In this document: positions 41,810 through 51,020 of the stretch, piece by piece | How the letters are laid out: every line of letters begins with the position of its first letter | Position numbering within the stretch: the stretch's first letter is position 1 | Origin: Bacillota bacterium | GTDB taxonomy: Bacteria; Bacillota; Clostridia; Acetivibrionales; DSM-1351 | Assembly (NCBI GenBank): GCA_023460955.1 | Contig: JAEWOH010000048.1 | Location: 1 to 64,000, forward strand | DNA: 64,000 nucleotides | Direction: 5' to 3' | The notes under the pieces: model-generated | Told to the model about the DNA's origin: nothing | What the model saw: only the letters and a program-made list of their open reading frames with translations | Databases searched by the model: none | Made by a program: the position numbers and the translations under genes

Positions 41810-43000
41810 TTGACTACTGAGTTTAAAACAGCTTCCGATGTAACCAAATCTAAAAAATCCAACACTGTTACAGGTGTTATTACCTTTATTCTGCTTATTT
41901 TAGCAATAGGTATTATGGCATTTGCCGTATACCTAAAGTCAATTGGTTATGATTTTAATAACTTAAGTATGGAAAACGTACTGACCTATGTAAAAGAATA
42001 CTCACAGAGCTCCGGTAACAAAAGTTCACAAGATATATCCTTTTCTCAGGACGGCACAGTGGACTATAAGGTATACAGAGGTTACATAATTCTACTTTCA
42101 CAGGATGGAATGAAGTGGTTCGATAAGTCGGGAAAACTTATTCAGGAGAAAGCATTAACTCTGACCAGACCCGTTTTGCGTACTTCAAAAAAATATATGG
42201 CGGTTGTTGATATCTCAGGCAGAGATATTTATATGTTCAAAGATAAAACCCAACTTTGGACAAGAAAACTTGACAATCAGATAATAAATGCTGAAGTGAA
42301 CGATGAAGGAAGTTGTACAGTTGTAACCCAATCAAAGGAATTTAAGTCTGCAGTATCGGTAATAGATGTAAATGGGGCGGAACAATATAAAAAGTACTGC
42401 GCGCAGGATATTGTTATGAGTGCAAAAGCACTGGGTGACGGTGAAACAGTACTCATAAACAAGGTTATTACCAAGGGTATCAAGGCAGGCACTCAGTTTG
42501 AATTCAACAACATATATGAGGAAAAACCCTTTGCGGTTGCAGATATTGCTGAAAACTTATTTCCTGTTGTTCAGGAGATGGGAGAAAATATCGTGGCCAC
42601 AGGACAGAACATTGTTCTTGGTATGGACAAGCAGGGTAAGGAGTTATGGCGCAAAAAATCTGATTCAGTTTATTGTGTGGCACAGGGAAGCGATAAATAC
42701 ATAATAGTGGCGGGTAAATTTTCAGACTCAACAGAGGCTGCAAACCAGAAAGTGCTTGTACTGAATACCAAAGGCGAAGAGGTTTACAGTTTTGAACAGC
42801 CTGAGAATATCAGCGGTTTAAGCATTTATAAGGACAAGCTGCTGCTAAGAACTCAAAGAAGTATTTATCTTTATTCTATAAAAGGGGAAAAGCGGGGACA
42901 ATATATTGCCCGCAACGAAATAAAGGACGCCTACCTGACAGGTGATAATGAAGCTGTAGTAATAACAGGCGGAAATATATCACTAGTTGAAATAAAGTAA
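41810..43000 (+). CDS. DUF5711-like membrane-anchored beta-propeller protein
   Basis: A 396-residue protein with one membrane helix near the N-terminus (VITFILLILAIGIMAFAVYL) and a repeated beta-strand outside region of PQQ/WD-like type (VYRGYIILLSQDGMKWFDKSGKLIQ, NGAEQYKKYCAQDI, DKQGKELWRKKSD, NTKGEEVYSFEQP). This matches DUF5711 proteins of clostridia, whose function is unknown. TTG 41810 is preferred because GAGGTGA sits at 41798-41804, covering the alternative GTG 41801. It is followed by the structured RNA and then cvpA. Confidence 0.75.
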   Translation: MTTEFKTASDVTKSKKSNTVTGVITFILLILAIGIMAFAVYLKSIGYDFNNLSMENVLTYVKEYSQSSGNKSSQDISFSQDGTVDYKVYRGYIILLSQDGMKWFDKSGKLIQEKALTLTRPVLRTSKKYMAVVDISGRDIYMFKDKTQLWTRKLDNQIINAEVNDEGSCTVVTQSKEFKSAVSVIDVNGAEQYKKYCAQDIVMSAKALGDGETVLINKVITKGIKAGTQFEFNNIYEEKPFAVADIAENLFPVVQEMGENIVATGQNIVLGMDKQGKELWRKKSDSVYCVAQGSDKYIIVAGKFSDSTEAANQKVLVLNTKGEEVYSFEQPENISGLSIYKDKLLLRTQRSIYLYSIKGEKRGQYIARNEIKDAYLTGDNEAVVITGGNISLVEIK

Positions 43001-43043
43001 ATTGATACAAAGCTTTTAAGAATAGAACACATTTATTTATACA

Positions 43044-43267
43044 GTACGCGAGTACAACTTTAATTAATGGAAGCACGATTAAAAGCAGGTGCAGAATTTA
43101 AAGGCGAAGATCAGGCAGTTTAGCCGGCAAAGCGGCAGGACGGCGCTTTGAGCACAAGAGACACAGGAGGTGTCTTGTTGTGCGACGGGTTAATGCTTGA
43201 GATGAGCCGTATAAAATTCTAGCGACTGCTTTGGGTGCTACATTAATTAAAGCTTGTACGGGAGTAC
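43044..43267 (+). ncRNA. Rod-shaped structured RNA, copy 2
   Basis: The same architecture as 32377-32607 with other bases in the helices. GNRA mini-hairpins GTAC-GCGA-GTAC (43044-43055) and GTAC-GGGA-GTAC (43256-43267) frame it; CTTTAATTAATG (43058-43069) pairs with CATTAATTAAAG (43241-43252); AAAAGCAG pairs with CTGCTTT and AGAATTT with AAATTCT. At the apex are AAAGCG/CGCTTT with loop AGGA (43129-43149) and AGACAC/GTGTCT with loop AGGAG (43159-43175), the latter within GCAC/GTGC and followed by GACGG. Unpaired stretches such as AGCACGATTA are kept between copies. It lies between a DUF5711-like gene and cvpA; no T-run follows. Confidence 0.75.
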
Positions 43268-43333
43268 GTATTAATATATTTACTTTACCTATAAAGTGAA
43301 TAATCAATAAATTTAAGTTTGAAAGGGATGTAA

Positions 43334-44047
43334 ATGAACTGGACAGATATTGGTGTATTAGCAATTATATTGATATTTACAATAATAGGGGTTAGAAACG
43401 GTTTCCTGTATTCTGTTTTCAGGCTGCTCTCCTACATTGTCTCAGTAATATTTGCCATAAAATTTTATCCTGTGCTTTCTGAAATGCTTCAGAAAACAAT
43501 TATTTATACTAATATTAAGACTTCCGTTATAAACGGGATTATTAAGCAGCAGACTGCTGACGGTGTATCTCTCCAGGAGAGGACGGCACAGTCCATGGTA
43601 GACGGACTAAAGCTGCCCGGCTTTATAAAGGATGCAATACTTGATAACGTAGGGAAAAAAGATATTTTTGGTGTCCAGAAAATTCTTGATGCAATAGGTT
43701 CTGAGATAGCGTTGCTTGTAATTAATATTCTTAGTATGATATTGATTTACCTGATAATACGGTTTGGACTTATTTTTGCCAGAGTTTTGATAAAAACTAT
43801 TGCAAAGCTCCCGGTATTCAGACAGTTGGATAAGGCTGGGGGACTTATTCTGGGAGCAATAGAAGGTGTTTTTATTGTTTATATTCTATGTGCTTTATTA
43901 ATCCTTTTCAGTGCGTTTCCAAAATTCACTCAGGTCATAAACTCAATCGAAACCTCCACAGTTGCCAGTTACTTTTATCAAAATAATTTCATTGTGAGCT
44001 TCTTGTCTCCCGAACAGGAACCGATTAATTCTGAAAAGCAGGTCTAG
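43334..44047 (+). CDS. CvpA family membrane protein
   Basis: A 237-residue CvpA-like protein: four helices, N-terminal MNWTDIGVLAIILIFTIIGVRNGFLYSVF, and the conserved later helix FRQLDKAGGLILGAIEGVFIVYILCALL. The family was named for colicin V production and is thought to affect membrane or envelope processes; no biochemical function is settled. An AAAGGGATG site precedes the ATG. The neighbouring RNA ends 66 bases upstream. Confidence 0.87.
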   Translation: MNWTDIGVLAIILIFTIIGVRNGFLYSVFRLLSYIVSVIFAIKFYPVLSEMLQKTIIYTNIKTSVINGIIKQQTADGVSLQERTAQSMVDGLKLPGFIKDAILDNVGKKDIFGVQKILDAIGSEIALLVINILSMILIYLIIRFGLIFARVLIKTIAKLPVFRQLDKAGGLILGAIEGVFIVYILCALLILFSAFPKFTQVINSIETSTVASYFYQNNFIVSFLSPEQEPINSEKQV

Positions 44048-44320
44048 TAGTTTCCACAGGAAAAACCAAAATCACAAAAAATTAATGTTTTCTCGCTTGG
44101 ACAGCATTTAGTTTTCATGTTTTTTATCCAGTTGCCTTAACGGTATAGACACACCTTGAACATAATAGTAGAATAAATCTAAATCAAGCTGGGGCAGAAA
44201 TATCCCGGCTATTGTTTTAGTAATACCATTAATATGGGTAACCCTTTGAATATAACTTACCGCAAAGCGGCTTTTTATAAACCACTTGTGTACGCGCTGC
44301 AAGCGTAGATTGGAGATAAT
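44048..44320 (+). promoter_or_regulatory. Leader region of ilvD
   Basis: A gap of 273 bases with several hairpins: AGCTGGG (44187-44193) with CCCGGCT (44204-44210); a small CCGC/GCGG (44260-44270) followed by CTTTTT, resembling a weak terminator; and TACGC/GCGTA (44291-44307) just before the GGAG site. An attenuator is possible, but the T-box consensus was not found. Confidence 0.4.
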
Positions 44321-45979
44321 ATGAGAAGTGATATTGTAAAAAAAGGCATAGAAAGAGCTCCGCACAGAGCATTATTTAAAGCCATGGGATACACTGATGA
44401 AGAACTTGAAAGGCCGTTGATTGGGGTCGTCAATTCTCAGAGTGAGATAATTCCAGGGCATATACATCTTGATAAGATAACTGAAGCCGTTAAGGCGGGT
44501 ATCAGAATGGCAGGAGGTACTCCTATTGAATTCGGGGCGATTGGAGTATGTGATGGTATTGCCATGGGTCATACGGGCATGAAGTATTCTCTTGCAACGA
44601 GAGAATTAATAGCTGATTCCTGTGAAGCGATGGGAAAGGCACACAGCTTTGATGGAATGGTGTTCATTCCAAACTGCGACAAGATAGTACCAGGCATGCT
44701 GATGGCGGCGGCGAGAATAAACGTGCCTTCAATTGTTATAAGCGGAGGTCCGATGCTTTCTCTTAACAAAGATGGAAAGCAACTGGATCTGAATACTATG
44801 TTTGAAGCGGTAGGAGCCTTTAAGGCGGGAACTATGACCAAAGAAGAGGTTGATGATTTTGAAAACAGCGCGTGTCCCGGCTGTGGTTCCTGTTCAGGCA
44901 TGTTTACTGCGAATTCCATGAATTGTCTCACAGAGGTGCTTGGGCTTGGACTTACCGGAAACGGTACTATTCCGGCAGTATATGCTGAGAGGATAAGGCT
45001 TGCTAAGCATGCAGGAATGAGGGTAATGGAGCTTGTGGAAAAGGATATCAAGCCGTCGGATATATTAACCGAAAAAGCCTTCCAAAATGCGTTGACCGTT
45101 GATATGGCACTGGGCTGCTCAACCAATTCAGTACTTCACCTTCCGGCAATTGCAAACGAAATAGGGCTACAGATAAACCTGGATATTATAAATGAAATAA
45201 GCTCAAAGACACCAAACCTCTGTAAGCTGGCTCCTGCCGGTAACTATCACATTCAGGACCTTTACGAGGCAGGCGGAGTGCAGGCAGTAATGAAAGAGTT
45301 GTCGAAGAAGGGCTTGCTGCATCTGGACCTCATAACTGCAACAGGAAAAACTGTTGGTGAGAATATTGAAAACGCAAAAGTTAAGGACAATAACGTAATT
45401 AAAAGTATAGAAGCACCTTTCAGTGCCACTGGTGGCATAGCTGTATTGAGAGGGAACATCGCACCCGATGGAGCTGTTGTAAAAAAATCGGCAGTAGCTG
45501 ATTCAATGTTGCAGCATAAAGGGCCGGCTAGGGTGTTTGACAGCGAGGATGATGCTATTAAGGCAATTTATGAAGGTAAGATAGTAAAGGGTGACGTTGT
45601 TATAATTCGTTATGAAGGTCCCAAGGGGGGCCCTGGAATGAGAGAGATGCTGGGACCGACTTCTGCAATCGCGGGTATGGGTTTAGACAGCAGTGTTGCA
45701 CTCATTACAGACGGAAGATTTTCAGGTGCTTCCAGAGGAGCCTCTATAGGTCACGTATCTCCTGAAGCCATGGAGGGCGGCCCCATTTCTCTGATACAGG
45801 AAGGGGACATTGTGGACATAAATATCCCTGAAGGCCGATTAAATATAGAATGCAGCGAGGAAGAACTGGACAGACGCAAAAAGCTTTGGAGTGCTCCTTC
45901 ACCTAAGATAACTTCGGGTTACCTTGGGAGATATGCAAGGCTTGTTACCTCTGCAAGTACAGGAGCGGTATTGAAGTAG
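44321..45979 (+). CDS. ilvD: Dihydroxy-acid dehydratase
   Basis: A full-length 552-residue IlvD. Iron-sulphur ligands sit in FIPNCDKIVPGM and CPGCGSCSGMFTANSMNCL; IGVCDGIAMGHTGMKYSL and the C-terminal GPTSAIAGMGLDSSVALITDGRFSGASRG are signatures. It dehydrates dihydroxy acids to the keto acids of valine and isoleucine. It is followed by ilvB after a repeat-filled gap of about 300 bases; the other ilv/leu genes are not in the window. Confidence 0.97.
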   Translation: MRSDIVKKGIERAPHRALFKAMGYTDEELERPLIGVVNSQSEIIPGHIHLDKITEAVKAGIRMAGGTPIEFGAIGVCDGIAMGHTGMKYSLATRELIADSCEAMGKAHSFDGMVFIPNCDKIVPGMLMAAARINVPSIVISGGPMLSLNKDGKQLDLNTMFEAVGAFKAGTMTKEEVDDFENSACPGCGSCSGMFTANSMNCLTEVLGLGLTGNGTIPAVYAERIRLAKHAGMRVMELVEKDIKPSDILTEKAFQNALTVDMALGCSTNSVLHLPAIANEIGLQINLDIINEISSKTPNLCKLAPAGNYHIQDLYEAGGVQAVMKELSKKGLLHLDLITATGKTVGENIENAKVKDNNVIKSIEAPFSATGGIAVLRGNIAPDGAVVKKSAVADSMLQHKGPARVFDSEDDAIKAIYEGKIVKGDVVIIRYEGPKGGPGMREMLGPTSAIAGMGLDSSVALITDGRFSGASRGASIGHVSPEAMEGGPISLIQEGDIVDINIPEGRLNIECSEEELDRRKKLWSAPSPKITSGYLGRYARLVTSASTGAVLK

Positions 45980-46111
45980 TAGCTCAGTAGTTCAGTAGCT
46001 AGAAGTCAGTAGTTCAGTAGATAGTAGTTCAGTAGACGGTAGTTTAGTAGATAGTAGTTTAGTAGATAGTAGTTTAGTAGAGCGTAGTTCGGTAGATTAG
46101 TAGTGTGGTAG
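45980..46111. repeat. 15-bp TAG-rich tandem array behind ilvD
   Basis: Units such as ATAGTAGTTTAGTAG at 46021, 46036, 46051, 46066, 46081 and a looser one at 46096, preceded by shortened units straight after the ilvD stop. The rest of the gap to ilvB (46112-46286) contains another degenerate run with CCCGGCT and GAC-T(C/T) words at 46217-46265 and then the GAAGGAG site. Confidence 0.85.
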
Positions 46112-46286
46112 AAAGTTATTCAGATAGTCAGTAATAGCAGGAGTATAGTAGGAAATCTTGTGTTGGTATTGCAGGGATAGCGTTTCAATGTTTTCTGCAT
46201 ATGCACTCCTTGGTTCCCGGCTGACGAACTCCCGGCTCCTCGACTCGTGACTTCCGACAACTGACTACTATAGAAGGAGTGATTGA

Positions 46287-47966
46287 ATGAAGCTAATAGG
46301 TGCAGACGTTATCATAGAATGCTTGAAGGAACAAGGGGTAGACACGGTTTTTGGATATCCCGGAGGTCAGGCAATTATAATATATGATGCTTTATACAGA
46401 GCAAGGAATGAAATAAAGCATATACTTACCTCACATGAACAGGGGGCATCCCACGCTGCTGACGGATACGCCAGAGCAACGGGGAAGGTGGGTGTGTGCA
46501 TAGCAACCTCAGGCCCTGGTGCAACAAATCTGGTTACGGGTATTGCCACTGCATACATGGATTCTGTCCCGATGGTTGCTATAACAGGTCAGGTGCCAAC
46601 CGGCCTTCTGGGAAAGGACTCTTTTCAGGAAGTGGATATTACAGGCATAACCATGCCCGTAACAAAACACAATTTCATAGTAAAGGATGTTACAAAACTG
46701 GCCGATACCATCCGGAAGGCTTTTGCCATTGCGAAAGAGGGCAGGCCGGGGCCGGTGCTTGTGGATGTCTGCAAGGATGTAACTGCCACTGAGGTAGAGT
46801 ACACCCCAAGATTGCCTGATAAAAATGACTACATTTCAAATAAATATCACGATATTACCTCTGAAGAATTGCAGAGAGCGCTAAACGCAATCAATAACGC
46901 TAAAAGGCCTGTTATACTGTCAGGCGCCGGTGTGGGAATTTCAGGTGCAGAAGAAGAAGTGAGAAAACTTTCAGAGCTTGCGACAATTCCGGTAAGCACA
47001 TCACTTATGGGAATGGGAACCTTCCCCGGAAACCATGAGCTGTTTATGGGAATGGTGGGGATGCACGGAACCAAAACTTCAAACTTTGCAGTACATAACT
47101 GTGATTTGTTTATTGCAATCGGTAATCGGTTCAGTGACAGGATAATCAGTAAGGTAACAAGCTTTGCTCCGGGAGCTGAAATTATGCACATTGATGTGGA
47201 CTCTGCCGAAGTGGGTAAAAACATCAGTGTTGACTATCCGCTCGTAGGAGATGTAAAGCAGATTCTGCAAACGTTGCTTAAAGGTATCAAACCCAAAAAC
47301 AATTCTGAATGGATTGACCAGATAAACAAGTGGAAAGAGGAGTTTCCATTAAAGTATGACAGGTCAAACGAGATTTTGCGCCCGCAGTACATCATTGAAA
47401 GACTTTATGAGCTTACACAGGGTGATGCAATAATAACTACAGAAGTTGGACAGCATCAGATGTGGGCGGCCCAGTATTATAAGTACACCCGTTTCAGACA
47501 GTTTGTATCCTCCGGCGGTCTGGGCACAATGGGGTATGGTCTTGGAGCATGTATCGGTGCTCAGCTGGGAAGACCTGATAAAAAGGTAATTAATGTGGCG
47601 GGCGACGGAAGCTTCAGAATGAATCTGAACGAGCTGGCAACAGCAGTTGAGTACAAGCTGCCCATAATTATTGCATTATTTAATAACAGGGCACTGGGAA
47701 TGGTTAGACAGTGGCAGGAATTGTTTTTTGACAGCCGTTTCAGCCAAACTAACATAGACAGAGGCACCAATTTTAAACTGCTGGCTGAAGCCTTTGGTGC
47801 AAAGGGAATAAATGTTACGCACCCGGACCAGGTGGATGGGGCGATAAAAGCTGCACTTGCCGAAAAGGATACACCTGTACTGATAAATTTTGAGATTGAC
47901 AAGGATGACAAGGTATTTCCGATCGTGCCTCCGGGTGCAGGTATAAATGAAGCGGTAGACTGTTAA
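46287..47966 (+). CDS. ilvB: Acetolactate synthase, large (catalytic) subunit
   Basis: A 559-residue thiamine-diphosphate enzyme. The N-terminal domain carries FGYPGGQAIIIYDAL and the catalytic Glu in TSHEQGASHAADGYARATGKVG; the C-terminal domain holds the cofactor motif AGDGSFRMNLNELATAVEYKLPIIIALFNNRALG. It condenses two pyruvates (or pyruvate with 2-ketobutyrate) for branched amino acids. A GAAGGAG site precedes ATG. No regulatory subunit gene (ilvN) follows; a terminator and an opposing gene do. Confidence 0.95.
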   Translation: MKLIGADVIIECLKEQGVDTVFGYPGGQAIIIYDALYRARNEIKHILTSHEQGASHAADGYARATGKVGVCIATSGPGATNLVTGIATAYMDSVPMVAITGQVPTGLLGKDSFQEVDITGITMPVTKHNFIVKDVTKLADTIRKAFAIAKEGRPGPVLVDVCKDVTATEVEYTPRLPDKNDYISNKYHDITSEELQRALNAINNAKRPVILSGAGVGISGAEEEVRKLSELATIPVSTSLMGMGTFPGNHELFMGMVGMHGTKTSNFAVHNCDLFIAIGNRFSDRIISKVTSFAPGAEIMHIDVDSAEVGKNISVDYPLVGDVKQILQTLLKGIKPKNNSEWIDQINKWKEEFPLKYDRSNEILRPQYIIERLYELTQGDAIITTEVGQHQMWAAQYYKYTRFRQFVSSGGLGTMGYGLGACIGAQLGRPDKKVINVAGDGSFRMNLNELATAVEYKLPIIIALFNNRALGMVRQWQELFFDSRFSQTNIDRGTNFKLLAEAFGAKGINVTHPDQVDGAIKAALAEKDTPVLINFEIDKDDKVFPIVPPGAGINEAVDC

Positions 47967-47972
47967 AACAGT

Positions 47973-48008
47973 AAAAAACTGTGGTTTTAATTTGAACCAC
48001 AGTTTTTT
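47973..48008. terminator. Bidirectional terminator between ilvB and the WG-repeat gene
   Basis: AAAAAACTGTGGTT (47973-47986) pairs perfectly with AACCACAGTTTTTT (47995-48008). The A/T runs on both sides suit the two converging genes. Confidence 0.9.
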
Positions 48009-48064
48009 AGCGTTATGAACTTGCAAATTTATGAAGTAAAAGTATCAAAACATATATACCGGAT

Positions 48065-50287
48065 TTACCACTTGGCAATATCGGTTAACTTGTATTTTGA
48101 GTCTTTATCAAGTGAGGCCATATAGTACCAGCTGAACTTTTTGTTAACGTAGCTTTTGCCTGCATATTTGATGGCTATATCTTCCAGAACATAAACCCTG
48201 TATTGCTCGGAATCATTAACTTTTTCAATGGCATAAATTTCATATTTATTAAGCTTTTCCTTAGTATTTTTCTTAAAAAGTCCGGATACCAGGCTTTTCT
48301 GAGAATTATACAGGCTGCTCCCTTTAAGGAGATATGGCTCTACTGCCGAAAAGGTATTATTATTTATAGCCTTTATTATATTCTGCTCATATGAGCCAAG
48401 CAGACTTTCAATCTGCTTTATCTTTGAACTGTCTATATTTGAGAGCTGTTTGATTTTGCTATTTAGAATTGTTTTGTCGAAAGAATTCCAAAAGGCACCT
48501 TTTACATCAATAATGTCGCTGATTTGACCGTAGGGTATTTCGAATTCCGGAAAGCCAGCTGCATAAGGAGCTATTTCATACGGTGAATAGTAAACTTTCA
48601 GAGAATCCTTACCTATAATGAAATCCTGATCAACTCTGACTGCTGCATTAGATTCTGTTTCATATATATTTCCGGAGATAGCACTAATCTTATTATTTAA
48701 ACTAATCTGACCGTTTACAATTGAAGCAAGTTTATCAGTAAATTTACTGTTGGCCTTAAATAAATCCTTTAATTCGTAGAATACTCCGGAATCCATATCA
48801 GTATAGAGATAACTCATAATGGACTGACCGTGAGCTGCACTTATGGGGTACCAGTATCCGTTTTTCTCTACAATAAGCAAATTCTTATTAATGGAGACCG
48901 TAAAACTAACAGTAACATCCTCTGTGTATTCCTCATCAGCTTTATTGGGAGACAAATAATTACCTATATAATCCGACTTTAACTTTTGATTAATGTTCTT
49001 CTCAGCAGCTTCAGACTTCAATCCGAATATTTGGGGATATTCAACAAAGGTCAGAAAATCTCTTCTGTATGGCACTTTTTTTATGTAAATACCATTAGCA
49101 AGAGGTATGGTGTTATCTTTCTGCCAGATAATCTCACCGTTTTGTTTAAGATAAATCAGGCTGCCATCCAACTTGGCCTGAATGATATCTCCTATAAACT
49201 TAATATCACCTACACCCTGAAGTTTTGGCATATTATCAGAAATCTCACCCTTCTTGTTAATAAAGAAGGTGCTTGTATCGTCACAGGCAACTGCGTAATC
49301 GCCATTGAATTTGTCTATTTTATAAAACTTGAAGTCTGAAAGCTTTTCTCCTGAACCATTGAATAATGCTTTGGGAGAATAATAGTGAGAGTAGGGAAGC
49401 TCCTTGTTATTGCTGACGGCGAATAAGCCTGATCCTAAATAAGAAATTCCCGAGTATTCAGGCTTTATTACATACCTTCCTTTTTTATCTATAACGCCAT
49501 ATGTGTTGAAGGAGTGCTCAGACTCGACGGAAACTACTGCATAACCGTCTATAAACAAGTCTGCAGCGTAAAATTCGGGCTGTATAGCTATAATGCCTTC
49601 AGTGGTTTTATAGCCGTATAATTCGGCTTTTTCGTCATAGTAGGTAGTCATACCATCCGAACTGTTGTACTTATTATAGAACTTAAGTACCTCCAATACC
49701 TTGCCGGTTTTATCAATAACTGAATATTTACCTGGGTTTGTTTCGACTATAGCCTTTCCGCCGATGAAGCTCTCAGCACTTAAATATTTTGCAGGGACTA
49801 TAATCTTACCCGAGATATCCATATAACCGTAATGTAAGTTGCTGTCAGAAAAACTGAACAGGCCTTCACTGTATTCCAGAACTCTGAATTTGGTGTTAAA
49901 TAAGAACTTTCCTGAGTCGTTAACAACAATTGAACCCCCGTCAGCCGAGTTCAATATCGCTACACCGTTATTGAAGTCCGGAACATAAGAAGAAAATGGA
50001 CCAGAAACAACTTGCCCCGACCTGTTTATAAAGTAAACCTTGCAGATATCATAATCGTAATTCCCGGTGGCAGCTATTGCTATGCCTTTATCATTAAATT
50101 CTTTGACCGAGCTGTAGGAAGGCTGGATTTCGAATACACCGGATTGGTCTATGTAACCCCACTTTTGTCCTGATACAGTTTCAATGGAAGCTGGCAGGAG
50201 AGTTGGTTCCGTGGCATCCACCGCAAAACCGTGAAACATTAAAAAAAGCAAGGAGATTACGGCCAACGCGCATAATTTTGTTTTCAT
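48065..50287 (-). CDS. Secreted WG-repeat protein with DUF3298-like C-terminal domain
   Basis: A 740-residue protein with signal peptide (KLCALAVISLLFLMFHGFAVDA). Residues about 40-390 consist of WG-type beta repeats (KWGYIDQSGVFEIQPSY, HYGYMDISGKIIVPAKY, LYGYKTTEGIIAIQPEFY, TYGVIDKKGRYVIKPEY). From about 440 a DUF4163/DUF3298-like part follows, ending in KVYYSPYEIAPYAAGFPEFEIPY, as in RsiV-type extracellular domains; a helical tail of about 150 residues closes it. AAAGGGG precedes the start on the minus strand. Function unknown; extracellular sensing or binding is plausible. It is the only minus-strand gene in the window. Confidence 0.85.
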   Translation of the reverse strand: MKTKLCALAVISLLFLMFHGFAVDATEPTLLPASIETVSGQKWGYIDQSGVFEIQPSYSSVKEFNDKGIAIAATGNYDYDICKVYFINRSGQVVSGPFSSYVPDFNNGVAILNSADGGSIVVNDSGKFLFNTKFRVLEYSEGLFSFSDSNLHYGYMDISGKIIVPAKYLSAESFIGGKAIVETNPGKYSVIDKTGKVLEVLKFYNKYNSSDGMTTYYDEKAELYGYKTTEGIIAIQPEFYAADLFIDGYAVVSVESEHSFNTYGVIDKKGRYVIKPEYSGISYLGSGLFAVSNNKELPYSHYYSPKALFNGSGEKLSDFKFYKIDKFNGDYAVACDDTSTFFINKKGEISDNMPKLQGVGDIKFIGDIIQAKLDGSLIYLKQNGEIIWQKDNTIPLANGIYIKKVPYRRDFLTFVEYPQIFGLKSEAAEKNINQKLKSDYIGNYLSPNKADEEYTEDVTVSFTVSINKNLLIVEKNGYWYPISAAHGQSIMSYLYTDMDSGVFYELKDLFKANSKFTDKLASIVNGQISLNNKISAISGNIYETESNAAVRVDQDFIIGKDSLKVYYSPYEIAPYAAGFPEFEIPYGQISDIIDVKGAFWNSFDKTILNSKIKQLSNIDSSKIKQIESLLGSYEQNIIKAINNNTFSAVEPYLLKGSSLYNSQKSLVSGLFKKNTKEKLNKYEIYAIEKVNDSEQYRVYVLEDIAIKYAGKSYVNKKFSWYYMASLDKDSKYKLTDIAKW

Positions 50288-50364
50288 TAAAATACCCCTT
50301 TCAAAAGACTTATCATTATAAACTAATTAATAAACTTAAACTAAATAATAGACATAAACTGTTG

Positions 50365-50515
50365 CACTTAAGCGTGATATTGAACTAAACGCGATATTGC
50401 ATTAAGCCTGATATTTCACTTAAACTTAATATTGTGCTTAAACTTAATGCTGCACTTAAACTCAATATTGCATTTAAACTTTATGCTGCACTTAAACTTA
50501 ATATTGCTTTAAGAC
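50365..50515. repeat. 18-bp tandem array upstream of the WG-repeat gene and rpmG
   Basis: About eight units of the type CACTTAAACTTAATATTG, e.g. at 50417, 50435, 50453, 50471 and 50489, with alternating endings ATATTG and ATGCTG (higher-order 36-bp period). Earlier units at 50365-50416 are more decayed. The array occupies most of the 495-bp divergent gap. Confidence 0.85.
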
Positions 50516-50651
50516 AGAAAATGCTCTAAACTTGAAATATATAAAATGAGTAATAAGAAAATTATATAGCACTTTAACACTGAAATGGTGACAGTTTTGT
50601 AATATATTTCGATAATATGTATGAACTCAAGACCAGCAAAAAAACAACTGC

Positions 50652-50680
50652 TTGACTTTTTTGTGCTTATATGTTAAATT
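50652..50680 (+). promoter_or_regulatory. Promoter of rpmG
   Basis: TTGACT (50652-50657), 17-bp spacer, TAAATT (50675-50680), about 100 bases before the rpmG start. Confidence 0.55.
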
Positions 50681-50782
50681 AGTTATTGCTCGTTGTGTAA
50701 GTCTTTTTTTTTATGTCAAAAACAAAATTCTATAAATGACTTATATGGTGAAATACACATTAAGCGGCTGGAGGTGTTACTG

Positions 50783-50932
50783 ATGAGAGTTAAAATTACA
50801 CTCGCATGTACTGATTGCAAACAAAGAAATTATTCTAACATGAAGAATAAGAAGAACGACCCTGATAGACTTGAATTAAAGAAATTCTGTAAATTCTGTC
50901 ACAAGCACACAGTTCACAAAGAGACTAAATAG
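50783..50932 (+). CDS. rpmG: Ribosomal protein L33
   Basis: A 49-residue L33 with MRVKITLACTDCKQRNY and KKFCKFCHKHTVHKETK. Both CxxC pairs are present, so this is the zinc-binding form. GGAGGTG precedes ATG 50783. The gene heads the conserved rpmG-secE-nusG-rplKA order. L33 sits near the E site of the 50S subunit. Confidence 0.96.
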   Translation: MRVKITLACTDCKQRNYSNMKNKKNDPDRLELKKFCKFCHKHTVHKETK

Positions 50933-50957
50933 ACTGATTTTATTAAATAAACAGTTT

Positions 50958-51020
50958 TAGTCTCTTTGGAAACCAAATAATTAGTGCATTTGAAACTAAT
51001 ATGGTTTCCTTTTGAGACTA
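50958..51020 (+). other. Long imperfect hairpin between rpmG and secE
   Basis: TAGTCTC (50958-50964) with GAGACTA (51014-51020), GGAAACCA (50968-50975) with TGGTTTCC (51002-51009) and ATTAGT (50980-50985) with ACTAAT (50995-51000) stack into one stem. Part of it (TAGTCTCTTTGGAA) recurs directly at 51054-51067. No T-run; the 310-base gap has no tRNA. Confidence 0.6.

Noticed and set aside
44048..44320. T-box riboswitch before ilvD
   Set aside because: Branched-chain genes are often T-box controlled, but the AGGGTGGNACCGCG consensus is not there; only weak hairpins are.
44569..45126. 185-codon minus-strand frame inside ilvD, and similar ones in ilvB, rpoB and rpoC
   Set aside because: Shadows of highly conserved genes in other frames.
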